Shown piece after piece: positions 18,385 through 26,768 of a stretch of DNA of 31,654 nucleotides. Numbering within the stretch: position 1 is the stretch's first letter; the number at the start of each line of letters is the position of its first letter. The position numbers and the translations under genes were made by a program. A model generated the notes under the pieces. That model was given only the letters and a program-made list of their open reading frames with translations, ran no database searches and had not been told where the DNA came from. The stretch comes from Mesostigma viride (Eukaryota > Streptophyta > Mesostigmatophyceae > Mesostigmatales > Mesostigmataceae): contig RPFO01000043.1 in assembly GCA_009746045.1 (NCBI GenBank), positions 1-31,654 of the forward strand. The letters run 5' to 3'.

Positions 18385-18741
18385 TTACTGAAGAAGCTGG
18401 CCGAGTATGGGATTTTTTACCTTCGCTCCATCAACCCGTCTTTCGAGGTTGGACAAGGCGCTCAGACCAGTGTTTGCGACCGAGTACGCTTTCCCGAGCA
18501 GCGTACTCTTCGCGATCATGTTGGATGGGATGTGTCCGAGCGCGGAATCGACAATGCCCGCCGCCTGTTTGGCAGCCCGCGCCCCGTCGCCAATTTTTGA
18601 GATGACTTCGCCAGCGACGTGCCCGGCTTTCTTGACAGCTGACACGATGGCCGCCCCGTCGCCGACCCTCTTGATAGCGTTGCCGGCAAACTCTCCCACG
18701 CGTCTAGCCACGTTTCCGATTGCTCCAAAATTAACTTTCAT
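18385..18741 (-). CDS. small amphipathic virion protein (pVI-like candidate), 118 aa
   Basis: The frame is open from 18804, but I choose the ATG at 18741 (MKVNFGAIGNVARRVG). It overlaps the penton stop by 11 bp (ATGAAAGTTAA), a typical compact junction. The product is Ala/Gly/Lys/Val-rich, with successive predicted amphipathic helices (GEFAGNAIKRVGDGAAIV, SAVKKAGHVAGEVISKI, ARAAKQAAGIVDSAL). There is little else. In Polinton-like and adenovirus-like elements a small protein beside the capsid genes serves as a cement or membrane-active protein such as pVI. Position and composition fit this, but sequence alone does not prove it. Confidence 0.55.
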   Translation of the reverse strand: MKVNFGAIGNVARRVGEFAGNAIKRVGDGAAIVSAVKKAGHVAGEVISKIGDGARAAKQAAGIVDSALGHIPSNMIAKSTLLGKAYSVANTGLSALSNLERRVDGAKVKNPILGQLLQ

Positions 18742-19594
18742 CGTCCTCGATAGTACTAGATGGCTGAGAAATAAATCTGGTTTGTGGCTGGACGGTCCTG
18801 TCAAGGGCCATATACTTCAAAACGCTCCCGATCTTCCTCGCCTCTATTCCCATCGCCTTCTGAGGGCTTATGCGGAAGGAGAGCTGAAGAGCCCAATCCG
18901 AGTAGACAGTTATAGGAGCGTCGTCCTCGTCGAGCAGTCGGATCGTGATGTTGCTGGGAGAGTCCTTGAGATGCTGCCACAAAGGGGTCGCTGCCTGCCA
19001 AACAATGGGTTCTAAGAACTGCGACATGTTGGGACAGACGGCCAAAAGGCCTCCATATCCCGTGCCTGTCGACGATGATATCACGTTTCCTCGAACGATG
19101 TCGCTGTATACATACACCATTCTCAGTCTCCCATTCGTTGCTGGCCGGTTGCTAGCGAGGACACCTGTGAAAGGATATGATCCTTCCATGAGCCCCAACA
19201 CCCGGCCCGTGGGCTCATCCACCGCGACAGAGAACTCGGTGGCATTTGTCACGGTAAAAAGACTAGTCGCCCTGTTGTACGTGACCGAGAACCCAGGATC
19301 TACCGCCTTCAAAGCTTCCTCTATGTTTTTTCGGTTTTCGATAGTCGTGTACGAGCCGAGCGGCAAGGTCACCTTCGTAGGGGACTCGCTGCCAGACAAA
19401 CGGACAGTGAAGTATCGGTTTCCTTCGCTGATGTGAGTCTGTTCAAACGGGATGGTCATGAGGGTAAGCCCGACGTCGTGATAATCGTCAAGGAGTCCCG
19501 CCGGGATGTCCCATACCGGATCCACTAGCGTCCCGCGAGTTCGGTTCTCCGTGCGAAGAGTGAGTGTCAGCGTTTCCTGGATGAACTCCTTCAT
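18731..19594 (-). CDS. mCP: minor capsid protein (penton-like), 287 aa
   Basis: It is expected to cap the fivefold vertices. The first ATG in this frame is at 19594 (MKEFIQETLTLTLRT); the frame extends upstream only through non-ATG codons. The N-terminus (LRTENRTRGTLVDPVWDIP) followed by GLTLMTIPFEQTHISEGNRYF, GSYTTIENRKNIEEALKAV, FSVTYNRATSLFTVTNATEF and GRVLGLMEG is the recurrent layout of PLV penton-type minor capsid proteins. In that layout, a strand pair, an 'lp.G.yt…l…l' segment, an 'tvt….f.i' strand and a '.lLGf' turn follow one another. The residues after 170 form further beta structure (ITIRLLDEDDAPI). The gene is intact and lies three genes' distance from a C2H2 basic protein, with the major capsid downstream. 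Confidence 0.7.
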   Translation of the reverse strand: MKEFIQETLTLTLRTENRTRGTLVDPVWDIPAGLLDDYHDVGLTLMTIPFEQTHISEGNRYFTVRLSGSESPTKVTLPLGSYTTIENRKNIEEALKAVDPGFSVTYNRATSLFTVTNATEFSVAVDEPTGRVLGLMEGSYPFTGVLASNRPATNGRLRMVYVYSDIVRGNVISSSTGTGYGGLLAVCPNMSQFLEPIVWQAATPLWQHLKDSPSNITIRLLDEDDAPITVYSDWALQLSFRISPQKAMGIEARKIGSVLKYMALDRTVQPQTRFISQPSSTIEDDES

Positions 19595-19662
19595 CGGCCA
19601 CTTCTTCTGACAATAGCTCAGAAGTAATTTCGTTTGTCCCAAAAACCTTGACGACGCCTTCC

Positions 19663-19830
19663 TCAATTTTCGCCGATGCCCTTTTCATGGCGCGCTTCGT
19701 CTTCCCTGTGAGTGGCTTCTTCTACAGTAGAGCATGGCGCCTCAATGAACTCTCGCGGGACATTTGGATGGAGGGTCATCCATTGAGAGATCTCGAGCAT
19801 CTCGGCGTCAGTGAACAGCGGGCTGCTCAT
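19663..19830 (-). CDS. small acidic hypothetical protein, 55 aa
   Basis: This short frame starts at ATG 19830, two bases after the stop codon of the C2H2 gene, and ends with TGA at 19663-19665. It reads MSSPLFTDAEMLEISQWMTL… and closes with a charged stretch (EEATHREDEARHEKG). A second frame (19688 down to about 19595), beginning MKRASAKIEEGVVKVFG, continues protein-like sequence across the stop. The real gene may therefore be about 75-80 codons with a frameshift near 19670-19690. No family is recognised. Confidence 0.45.
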   Translation of the reverse strand: MSSPLFTDAEMLEISQWMTLHPNVPREFIEAPCSTVEEATHREDEARHEKGIGEN

Positions 19831-19832
19831 GT

Positions 19833-20336
19833 TTACTCTTCTGTGAGATTTTTTTCAGCGCCTTCTTTTGGAATTCCCACGACCGTGTTGTGGACCCTCC
19901 TGAGATGCAGCAGGAGGTTTTTTTCGTTTGCGAACGTGCTCTTACACCCGGGTTGTGGGCATTTCCACCTCGCGCCTCCCACCTGGACTCGTTTCCCGAC
20001 AGGTACACCCGCAGGCTCCGGGGGTGCCGCCACTGCTTCATCGACGACAACCGGTTCGGGAGCCGGCGCGACAGGGGCCGGTTGGGCATACGCGGACAAC
20101 GGGGGGTACGCGACCGGTCTAGAGTTCGCCATCACTGACGCCATGAGAAGGGCATCCTTGAACCCTCGCGCCTCTGCGACCTTCCCTTTGTTCACCGCTC
20201 TTCGGACCGGCGCGCTGTGGATGACAATGGTGTTGGTCGATGAAGCGGTCACCTGCGACTGGGGTGCGACCTTACGCTTCGGTTTTCCCCTTTTACTTGA
20301 AGGACGGCGCCGTGCTGATTTCTGACGCCTTGCCAT
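19833..20336 (-). CDS. basic C2H2 zinc-finger protein, 167 aa (core/DNA-binding candidate)
   Basis: The N-terminus is strongly basic (ARRQKSARRRPSSKRGKPKR, residues 2-21), like viral core or condensing proteins. The middle (about 70-115) is Ala/Pro/Val-rich and probably disordered. The C-terminus holds one finger: C126-x4-C131-x12-H144-x4-H149, with F and L at the usual core positions. The gene is intact, in the capsid block, with 22 bp before it and 2 bp after it. It may bind viral DNA in the virion or act as a regulator. The single finger suggests an adaptor or nonspecific DNA contact rather than a classical transcription factor. The function is inferred. Confidence 0.6.
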   Translation of the reverse strand: MARRQKSARRRPSSKRGKPKRKVAPQSQVTASSTNTIVIHSAPVRRAVNKGKVAEARGFKDALLMASVMANSRPVAYPPLSAYAQPAPVAPAPEPVVVDEAVAAPPEPAGVPVGKRVQVGGARWKCPQPGCKSTFANEKNLLLHLRRVHNTVVGIPKEGAEKNLTEE

Positions 20337-20358
20337 TTCTGCATATAATCATAGATTT

Positions 20359-20856
20359 TTATAACGTCCAAGTGAGGGTCTTGTTAGTCGACACGGCCAT
20401 TTTTCCAGCGCGCGACTTGCAAAACGCCGTAGAGAGTGCTATGTTTGTTGACGTGTCAGTGGTGATGCGAGGAATCCGCAATGCGATTTCAAACACCCCG
20501 TCATCCTCCTCGTATCCTGAAACAACATTCCAGTTGCTGCCAATTATAACGTTTACCGGCCAGACGGACAGGCCGCTAGCCGTTAAGCGATATGGGTTTG
20601 ATATGTCGAGAATCGTTGGTGGGTTGTTATCAAATGTTAACCTGACAAGGATATTGGTCAACGCGGTCGGAAGAGTTAGTTCCGATTGTGTGGCCGGGTC
20701 GTGGAAAGACATCACGGCCACAGGGGCGCCGTGCCAAAATTGCGGAAGCGGGTAGTCGTATATGGGCTGCCTCAGACCGACCAAAGAATCTGCTTCCAAT
20801 ATCGTGTGCGATATACGCCTAGTTTCTCGGACATCTTCATACAGGGCCACGTCCAT
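20359..20856 (-). CDS. hypothetical structural-type protein, 165 aa
   Basis: The frame is intact from ATG 20856 (MDVALYEDVRETRR). The product is beta-rich. Notable segments are YPLPQFWHGAPVAVMSF (about 34-50), LTNILVRLTFDNNPPTI (about 67-83) and WPVNVIIGSNWNVVSGY (about 98-114). It ends in KTLTWTL, resembling the LSWTL end of the protein at 14549-15114. No named family is recognised. Its place between the large fibre-like gene and the C2H2 gene in the leftward block suggests a virion component. Confidence 0.55.
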   Translation of the reverse strand: MDVALYEDVRETRRISHTILEADSLVGLRQPIYDYPLPQFWHGAPVAVMSFHDPATQSELTLPTALTNILVRLTFDNNPPTILDISNPYRLTASGLSVWPVNVIIGSNWNVVSGYEEDDGVFEIALRIPRITTDTSTNIALSTAFCKSRAGKMAVSTNKTLTWTL

Positions 20857-20903
20857 CCCGTGATTGCCGCCAATTGACGACAGGCTTGAACCATAATAGT
20901 AGC

Positions 20904-23669
20904 TTAGGCTAGAAGCAAATAAAAGGGGGTCGGGCCAGATACTGTTGGATCTAATACCTGGAACGTCACGGTCGCCAAATGGATCATACCAGTAACTGGA
21001 GGATCAACCAGTGAAATATGATCACAGGTTATGTCAACGTACGACGAGGATTTTGATATTGTCGTTGTAGAAAAACCGCCAGTCCACGCTTCTCCAACGA
21101 CTACGCTGATAAGCAACGGATCATTGCTCAACTTGGTGTTTGAAAATCCAAGTCTTACATAAAACTTCCTTACCGACTGACGAGCTGGTAGAATCCCATA
21201 TATTTTGGCAGTATATTGGTTCATTTGCACGCCGTATTGAACATCGGGACACTTAACAACCGTGCGGATGACACTCTCATTCGTGAGTGTTAGCTCCTTA
21301 AACCAAGTATCCGCCACACCCGGTACGGGTTTTGTGACGCTATATTTGCCAAAAATGCTACAATTCCTCGACGAGGTGGACCTGTGACGCAGCTCCAACA
21401 CGTCTCCGACGGCTGTGTACGATCCGGATGGGTTGTTGGTTTTTAGAGAGTCGAACTCTATGTCTTGTAGGTCATCTTTGATTGGCCAGACATACGCGCC
21501 GTGGTACTCTCCGCTCAAGTGGAAGACTGGTCGGAGGGGCATCGGAATGTACGGGTCAAGAATGTCTGTAGGAGTGGTTGTAAATATACCGGACGAGTTT
21601 GAGATTTTAGTCATGTCACTAAGTTCTTGAGGAGTTGTTTTGGATATATAACGCTCCACCTTCCCATCCGATTTTCTTCGAAATGCCACCCAGTAGCTGT
21701 TTTGTTGTCTCCATGATGAGTTTAACGTGTATCGAACCTTCGACTTCAGATTGTCAAACAGGTCGAGTGCATAGTCACTATGGTGCAGATTGATACCCAG
21801 CATACCCCAATGCGTCGTAGCCGCATTTCTCCAATTCTGATGGGCATCTGTCGTGGCCGGGTGATATTTATTCGTCAAAGACATAGTATTTTCTGCAAAC
21901 GAGACGAAAGCATCGTTGCTGCCCAAATATAGCCGAAAACACAATAGAAATGGGCCGTCGATGAGCTGCTCTGAAAAAACAACACATTTGCTTGGTGCCG
22001 GAGTGGCTGTTTTTACAAAAAAGAATTTTTCGGGAGACCCTTCAAAGTAGTATTTCGAAGCTTCTGCTTGCAGCGTGGTCACGGAGTGGCGCGAGAATGA
22101 TTCTAGAGAATGGAGCGTCGTAGCGGGGCCGTCTATCTCCACGGTCTCTCCTGACAGGTTTGGCGAGTCCTTTACGGTTACGATCCTGTATCTGAGTTCT
22201 ACATCATCGCCTTCGGATGGATTTTGAAACGTCGTTGTCTTCAACGTCCCATCCAAGGCCCCTTGAGATACTCCGTTCGCCAACAGATGAAAACCGGTGA
22301 GAGGAGGCAACGACTTTCCCCACCCCACATCATGGTCCGCGTAGACGCCGTTGATCGCGATTTTTACAGGATTTAGATATGAAATGTAGGAACTTGGTGT
22401 CCGGATGCCGGAGTGCAGTTGGCTCATTTTTGAAACGCATACCATCACCCCTCCTTTGTGGGTGGTGTAGGAGGTGAGGGTCGAGTCGTTGTAGACGTCT
22501 ATCTCGTAGTTCATATACTTGTTACTATCTGCCGCGACTGGCGCGGTGATTACGGCGTCTTCCCCGCGCAGTCCCCCGTTTTGCGAGAGGGAGACTCCGC
22601 CGATGGTCGGAGTGGTCGGCGTGAGCTGGGTGGAATTCATGTACCACCTGATGGGGAGTTTGCGTTGGTATGCGAAGGGGGTCGTCATCTTTATGCCCTG
22701 TTTGAGGGTCGTTCCCTCTACGACCTCCCAATTAGCGGTGGTTGGATTGGTGCTCCAGTAGAGTGCGTTCACAGGGTCAATCGGACCCATTCGCCAGTCC
22801 GTCAGTGGCGAGTATGTACGCGTGATGGTGAAGGATCTCCCAGTTAGTGGAAGGCGGCGGTTGTCGTCGCGAATCGTGGCGAAAGACAACAACTCCACGC
22901 GGAGAGGGAGGCCGTTAAATCGAGATCCGCCGAGACCATAGAAAGAGTCGGAAAAGTATGGATATCCTACCTCTCCGTCCACAACGCTCTCCCCCGTGCG
23001 CGCCTGGGTCGTGTGGTAGTCGCGATAGGTAAACTTACAGATTCCACTCGCGTCGCCATTCGTAACGTTGTAGGGCAGCTGGACTCGCACATCCTGGTCA
23101 TTGATGACGTTGAACGCGTTTTGGTGCGACACGGTCGTCCCGTCTTCGAGATGGAGGACGAAATCCCCGTTCAAGTTAGCTATCGACGTTTTGCCTACCC
23201 CGTGTTGGTCAAAAAGGTAGTCCAATTGCGCGCGGGTCAGGACTCTGCCACCAGGGTCTAGCAACGTATCAGGGCTAAAGTCGAAGACGTGGTACTGGGT
23301 CGCTCCCACTTTCGCCGTAAGGTAAGGTTCATTTAGAGTGAGATCGTCGACTAAAGTAGTCCCTGATTTAAAATAGGAATACCCATTCACGACGAGACTG
23401 TAAGCAAGTTCCGATGGGTCGCTTGCGGTCTCGTCGTCGTAATTGTCTCCGAGTCGCACATTTGTCGGCTGGCTCGGGTAGAAAATTTTGAATCCGTCGA
23501 CAACGAGTGACTCATCGAATGGATGTGAAATGCCAAGAAGTAACGTCACGCTAGCTTGAAGCCCATCTATGTCTGTTTCGATGTTAGAAACACGCTCCTC
23601 CATTTCAGGGTCGAGCGTTAACCCGGTGGCGAGATTGGTCGGTCTGCTCAATGTTGTTAGAACGACCAT
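20904..23669 (-). CDS. giant fibre/tail-like protein, 921 aa
   Basis: This is the first and longest gene of the leftward block. Its ATG at 23669 lies 24 bp from the divergent rightward gene. Residues about 18-45 (LDPEMEERVSNIETDIDGLQ) look like a short coiled coil of the kind that trimerises viral fibres. The remainder is almost wholly beta-type, rich in Thr/Ser/Tyr/Asn. Segments such as IRWYMNSTQLTPTTPTIGG, VKIAINGVYADHDVG and FVSFAENTMSL resemble jelly-roll or carbohydrate-binding sandwiches, but I cannot assign a domain by eye. No signal peptide or transmembrane segment is visible. The gene is intact despite its length. A virion spike or receptor-binding role is plausible from coil-plus-beta architecture and from its position. 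Confidence 0.6.
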   Translation of the reverse strand: MVVLTTLSRPTNLATGLTLDPEMEERVSNIETDIDGLQASVTLLLGISHPFDESLVVDGFKIFYPSQPTNVRLGDNYDDETASDPSELAYSLVVNGYSYFKSGTTLVDDLTLNEPYLTAKVGATQYHVFDFSPDTLLDPGGRVLTRAQLDYLFDQHGVGKTSIANLNGDFVLHLEDGTTVSHQNAFNVINDQDVRVQLPYNVTNGDASGICKFTYRDYHTTQARTGESVVDGEVGYPYFSDSFYGLGGSRFNGLPLRVELLSFATIRDDNRRLPLTGRSFTITRTYSPLTDWRMGPIDPVNALYWSTNPTTANWEVVEGTTLKQGIKMTTPFAYQRKLPIRWYMNSTQLTPTTPTIGGVSLSQNGGLRGEDAVITAPVAADSNKYMNYEIDVYNDSTLTSYTTHKGGVMVCVSKMSQLHSGIRTPSSYISYLNPVKIAINGVYADHDVGWGKSLPPLTGFHLLANGVSQGALDGTLKTTTFQNPSEGDDVELRYRIVTVKDSPNLSGETVEIDGPATTLHSLESFSRHSVTTLQAEASKYYFEGSPEKFFFVKTATPAPSKCVVFSEQLIDGPFLLCFRLYLGSNDAFVSFAENTMSLTNKYHPATTDAHQNWRNAATTHWGMLGINLHHSDYALDLFDNLKSKVRYTLNSSWRQQNSYWVAFRRKSDGKVERYISKTTPQELSDMTKISNSSGIFTTTPTDILDPYIPMPLRPVFHLSGEYHGAYVWPIKDDLQDIEFDSLKTNNPSGSYTAVGDVLELRHRSTSSRNCSIFGKYSVTKPVPGVADTWFKELTLTNESVIRTVVKCPDVQYGVQMNQYTAKIYGILPARQSVRKFYVRLGFSNTKLSNDPLLISVVVGEAWTGGFSTTTISKSSSYVDITCDHISLVDPPVTGMIHLATVTFQVLDPTVSGPTPFYLLLA

Positions 23670-23693
23670 TTATTATCTACCTAGAATATAAAC
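23670..23693. promoter_or_regulatory. compact bidirectional promoter region
   Basis: Only 24 bases separate the start codons of the leftward 921-aa gene and the rightward coiled-coil gene. The gap is AT-rich, with TTATTATCTA and GAATATAAAC. It must serve as 5' leader for both strands, or the promoters lie inside the coding sequences. Confidence 0.5.
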
Positions 23694-24220
23694 ATGGCCT
23701 CTGAGGCTTCAGAGACCCCAACGAGCTACCAAGACGAAACCTTCGCCGAGACGCGGGAAGAGCAGGTTGACCTGGTCAAGACAATTCGAAAGGGACAACC
23801 GCTGAATGATGAACAGAAAAAAGCCCTTCGCGACAAAATGAGGGTTTACCAGCAACGCGCAAAAGCCGAGAGGGAGAAGAGACGAAACGAAGAAAAGGAG
23901 GCAGAGATAACGAAACGAAAGGTCCTTGCAAAGGAATTGGAGATTCAGCGGCAAAGGCTAGTCGAACTCGAGCTGCAAGAAGCCGTAACAAATCGCGGAT
24001 TGAACGCCTTCTCGCTGAAGATTCCGTCGCCTCAACCCCCGCCGACACGCCAAAACCAAGACGGGGTCGAAAGCCCAAGGAGACAGAGCCGGACTCTCCG
24101 CCACCCCCGATCAAGACCCGACAGCTCCCACCTCCACCACCGCCACCTGTCGCGATGACGCCATACGAGATGCGCATGGCCGCCATCCGCGCGTCTCTCC
24201 TTGCTAGTCTGGACGATTAA
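23694..24220 (+). CDS. coiled-coil / proline-rich viral protein, ~175 aa, frameshifted
   Basis: The start is ATG 23694 (AACATGG). The first about 90 residues include a long charged coiled coil (KAEREKRRNEEKEAEITKRK). The apparent frame then drifts into a His/Arg/Ser-rich, non-protein-like tail ending at 24158. A different frame over about 23985-24220 is protein-like: SRIERLLAEDSVASTPADTP, an AT-hook-like PRRGRKPKE, a run of seven prolines, then MTPYEMRMAAIRASLLASLDD to a TAA at 24218-24220. The span is 3n+2 bases, so one indel between about 23950 and 24010 splits the gene. The next gene (ATPase) begins 12 bp later. The function is unknown; a scaffold-like or packaging-associated role would fit its place. 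Confidence 0.6.
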
Positions 24221-24232
24221 AATGTCTTCAGA

Positions 24233-25116
24233 ATGATAATGGCTATCATCGAAGAGCGACGAATTCATTCACTTGAGAACAAAGACATCAAGCAACGATA
24301 CGCCCCACAGCGTCCTGCTCCACCGAATATGCCGAGTCTTCATTTCATCGCAAACTTCTGCGGAGCTCGACGGTCTGGGAAAACTACATCGGCAGTCAAC
24401 ATGGCGAAGGCTTACTTTGCTAACAACTCATTCGACAAGCTGTACCTCATTTCAGGGAGTGCCCACACGGAGCCGAAATACAAGGAGCTCCCGGAACCAG
24501 CTATGACGATGGAAGTCTACTCTAACCTGGCATTCGATGGGATGATAGATCATATAAAGTCTGACCTCCACGAATACGAGAGGTACAAGGACGATCTCAA
24601 GGTCTGGGAAACGTTCAAACGCGAATACGTGGATGGGAAAAAAAACGCAGAACTCATGGACCTCTCCATGTACCTACGCCTTGATGCAATGAACTGGGAT
24701 AAACCTGCGACAAGGTTCGAGCACGGTCCTCCTTCGTCGCTCATTCTGATAGACGACATGCAAGGCAGTGCCCTCTATCAGAGCTCTAGCAAAAACGCTG
24801 TTGCGGCTTTCGCGTTCAAACACAGACACTTCCTCACGAGCATGATTTTCCTGACACAGGCGTACACGAGCGGTGGCGTACCACGAGCAGTGCGAGCGAA
24901 TATATCGTTTCTTGCGCTGTTCAGAACGAAGGACCATCGAGCCGCGCGACAGATCGCGGAAGAGAGCGCGGGGCTGTGGCGCCGGACGAGTTTCTCGCGC
25001 TATGGGACCACGCCGTCAAGGACGATCCTCACGACTTCTTCGCTGTCGACTTCGACCAGCGCGACCCGAAAAAAATGTTTCGTCGAAACTTCAATACATT
25101 TCTCTCGATAAAATAA
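24233..25116 (+). CDS. genome-packaging ATPase (FtsK/HerA A32-like), frameshifted at C-terminus
   Basis: It pumps viral DNA into capsids. ATG 24233 and ATG 24239 (better context, AATGG) are both in frame; the latter may be the true start. The Walker A motif is G44-ARRSGKT-T52. Walker B is the hydrophobic run LILIDD (about 170-176). A sensor-like IFLTQAY follows (about 206-212). This order and length are those of PLV/virophage A32-type ATPases. The uninterrupted frame runs to 25111, but after about residue 245 it becomes Ser/Thr/Arg-rich. The protein-like C-terminus (APDEFLALWDHAVKDDPHDF … FNTFLSIK) lies in another frame ending at 25116. One indel at about 24930-24985 explains this. All ATPase catalytic motifs lie before the break. 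Confidence 0.85.
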
Positions 25117-25138
25117 TTTTCTCTGAACATGATATACT

Positions 25139-25633
25139 ATGGATATTCCGTCCATCAAACGATACGCAGGCGCCGAGAAGGAGTACGTGTTGGACACCCA
25201 AGCACTCCTCCGATATTGTTCGGGTTCTCGACTGGGGCAGAAAACTCTAGAACGTGTCGTCAGGATCCTTCAAGAAGCAGGCCACCACGACACGATTCCG
25301 TCCACCTGTCACGACATGAGCCCCGAAATCCGATTGGCCATCCTCGCCTTGGTGGGCGATCGCAGGCGTCCACGTGGGCGCTCACCCTCCAAAACGGAAA
25401 AACGACACGAACCGAAACGGCCTCGAGGGCGCCCAAGGATCCACCCCGTAGGGTATAAAAAGCCTCGAGCCAAAAAATTGTCTCATGTTCAGTCATCAGA
25501 TGACGGTGACCGTAGAGGAGCGTCGCGAGCAATGGCGACGGGCCCAGGCGAAGAGGCGAGCAATCGCCCGCGACCAGACGAACTGCATCTCGGCGAAAAG
25601 CAAGGTCAAGAAGGGCGTCTGGAATCCCAGTGA
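25139..25633 (+). CDS. AT-hook DNA-binding protein, up to 164 aa
   Basis: ATG 25139 (MDIPSIKRYAGAEKEY) lies 22 bp after the ATPase stop. Residues 1-75 form a mixed helical domain (VLDTQALLRYCSGSRLGQKT…). Residues 76-110 are highly basic with a canonical AT-hook core RPRGRPR (94-100), so minor-groove DNA binding is likely. The final about 50 codons overlap the integrase start in another frame and are Gly/Arg/Asp-rich. The true end may therefore be functionally near residue 115, or the overlap is real. No enzyme domain is recognised. The neighbouring ATPase and integrase suggest a role in DNA transactions. Confidence 0.55.
   Translation: MDIPSIKRYAGAEKEYVLDTQALLRYCSGSRLGQKTLERVVRILQEAGHHDTIPSTCHDMSPEIRLAILALVGDRRRPRGRSPSKTEKRHEPKRPRGRPRIHPVGYKKPRAKKLSHVQSSDDGDRRGASRAMATGPGEEASNRPRPDELHLGEKQGQEGRLESQ
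25453..25460 (+). promoter_or_regulatory. candidate TATA box for the integrase gene
   Basis: GGGTATAAAAAG at 25451-25462 gives TATAAAA about 32 bases before the integrase ATG. It is embedded in the AT-hook ORF, where it encodes Gly-Tyr-Lys-Lys, so it could be coincidence. If it is real, the transcript leader would be very short or translation would start at the second ATG (25500). Confidence 0.35.
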
Positions 25634-26768
25634 CCGATGGATCGCAAATAACCCCGAGTGCGCGGAAAAAATCGGCTTGCAGGCGACCTCTCCACCCTCG
25701 CCGGAGCCACCGCACCACGAGGAACCGCCTGCGCGACCTACTGATGGACGATATTGGACGTTCAACGAGGCCGTCGCCGCAGCGGATTCCCGGCCAGAGC
25801 ATCACGAGCCTGGCAGGCCCTCGAGAGAGCGCGGGGCGACGCGCAAAACCGCGAAGGGGTATATCGGCAGGCTGCGAGTTCTCCTTGACAAAATGGGGTG
25901 CTCGCAGGACGAATCAGTCGACTGCCTCGCAGACACCGCCCGTGTCCTGCGCGTCGTCCACGAAACCTCGGAACCCAAACGCAAGCTCGCACACTCGAAA
26001 GAGGATGCGTGGAGGGAGAACGAGAAGAACTTGCTCGGAGTGATAAACGGGGTGAATCGAATGATGCCACCTGAGAAGAGGCTCCCACGCGACGTGACGG
26101 ACGCGTACGCTGCTCGAGTCAATGAGCTGAAGGTCGGCGATCTCGACAGGAAATTCGACAGGGCCGAGAGCAAGCCACTGAGGTACACGTACGAGCAGCT
26201 CCAGCGGATCGCCGCCGCCGAGTACAAAAAGGACCCTACGTCTGACGCCGCTTTGATGGGTCTTATTTACCTGTCCGGCGAGAAACTGCCACCGACCAGG
26301 TACGACCACGACAAAATGCGCATCGTCAGTTCTATCAGCGAGCTCGAGCCACACGAGAACGGATACATTCCGAGCGAGCGCCGCATGATAATTCAACGTT
26401 TTAAGACGGCAGAGACGTACGGCACGTACGACTACCAAATTCCAGACGGGTACAAGAAGCTGATTAACGCGTTGCAGGCTCGAGCTGATCAGAAGTACGT
26501 GTTCGAGGACCCAAAAAATCCAGGCGAATACATGAAGCACGAGTATTATTCTGCGAAGTACAACCGCATCTACCACGGCATTGATGCAACGAGGCAGGCG
26601 TACATCACCCGTTTCTTGAAGGGCGCTTCGTGGAAAAAGCGAAAATGGGCTGGTGACTTGATGGGGCACGACGTACTTACAGGAGCCGTTTACGAGCGGC
26701 AGGCGGGGGACCCCTCTCCCCAGGGCGGCGAGACTGGCGGACGTCGGCTGAGGCCGAGGAAAAAGTAG
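25485..26768 (+). CDS. tyrosine-recombinase integrase, 427 aa
   Basis: It catalyses integration of the element by cutting and rejoining DNA through a tyrosine. ATG 25485 is used, with ATG 25500 as alternative. The N-terminal 110 residues are basic and proline-rich, and about 115-240 form a SAM-like helical core-binding region. The catalytic half shows R272 (LPPTR), K307 in QRFKTAETYGTY (a lysine strand typical of PLV and giant-virus recombinases), R370 in DATR (box II, where HxxR is usual), H395 in LMGHD, and the nucleophile candidate Y403 in GAVYER. All five positions are in order with family spacing. The frame is intact. It lies between the AT-hook gene and the primase. The D in place of the box II His is common in related recombinases but would be worth testing. 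Confidence 0.82.
   Translation: MFSHQMTVTVEERREQWRRAQAKRRAIARDQTNCISAKSKVKKGVWNPSDRWIANNPECAEKIGLQATSPPSPEPPHHEEPPARPTDGRYWTFNEAVAAADSRPEHHEPGRPSRERGATRKTAKGYIGRLRVLLDKMGCSQDESVDCLADTARVLRVVHETSEPKRKLAHSKEDAWRENEKNLLGVINGVNRMMPPEKRLPRDVTDAYAARVNELKVGDLDRKFDRAESKPLRYTYEQLQRIAAAEYKKDPTSDAALMGLIYLSGEKLPPTRYDHDKMRIVSSISELEPHENGYIPSERRMIIQRFKTAETYGTYDYQIPDGYKKLINALQARADQKYVFEDPKNPGEYMKHEYYSAKYNRIYHGIDATRQAYITRFLKGASWKKRKWAGDLMGHDVLTGAVYERQAGDPSPQGGETGGRRLRPRKK

Noticed and set aside
25260-26669. Minus-strand ORFs up to 251 codons opposite the integrase gene
   Set aside because: They lack domains, while the plus strand shows the full tyrosine-recombinase catalytic set.
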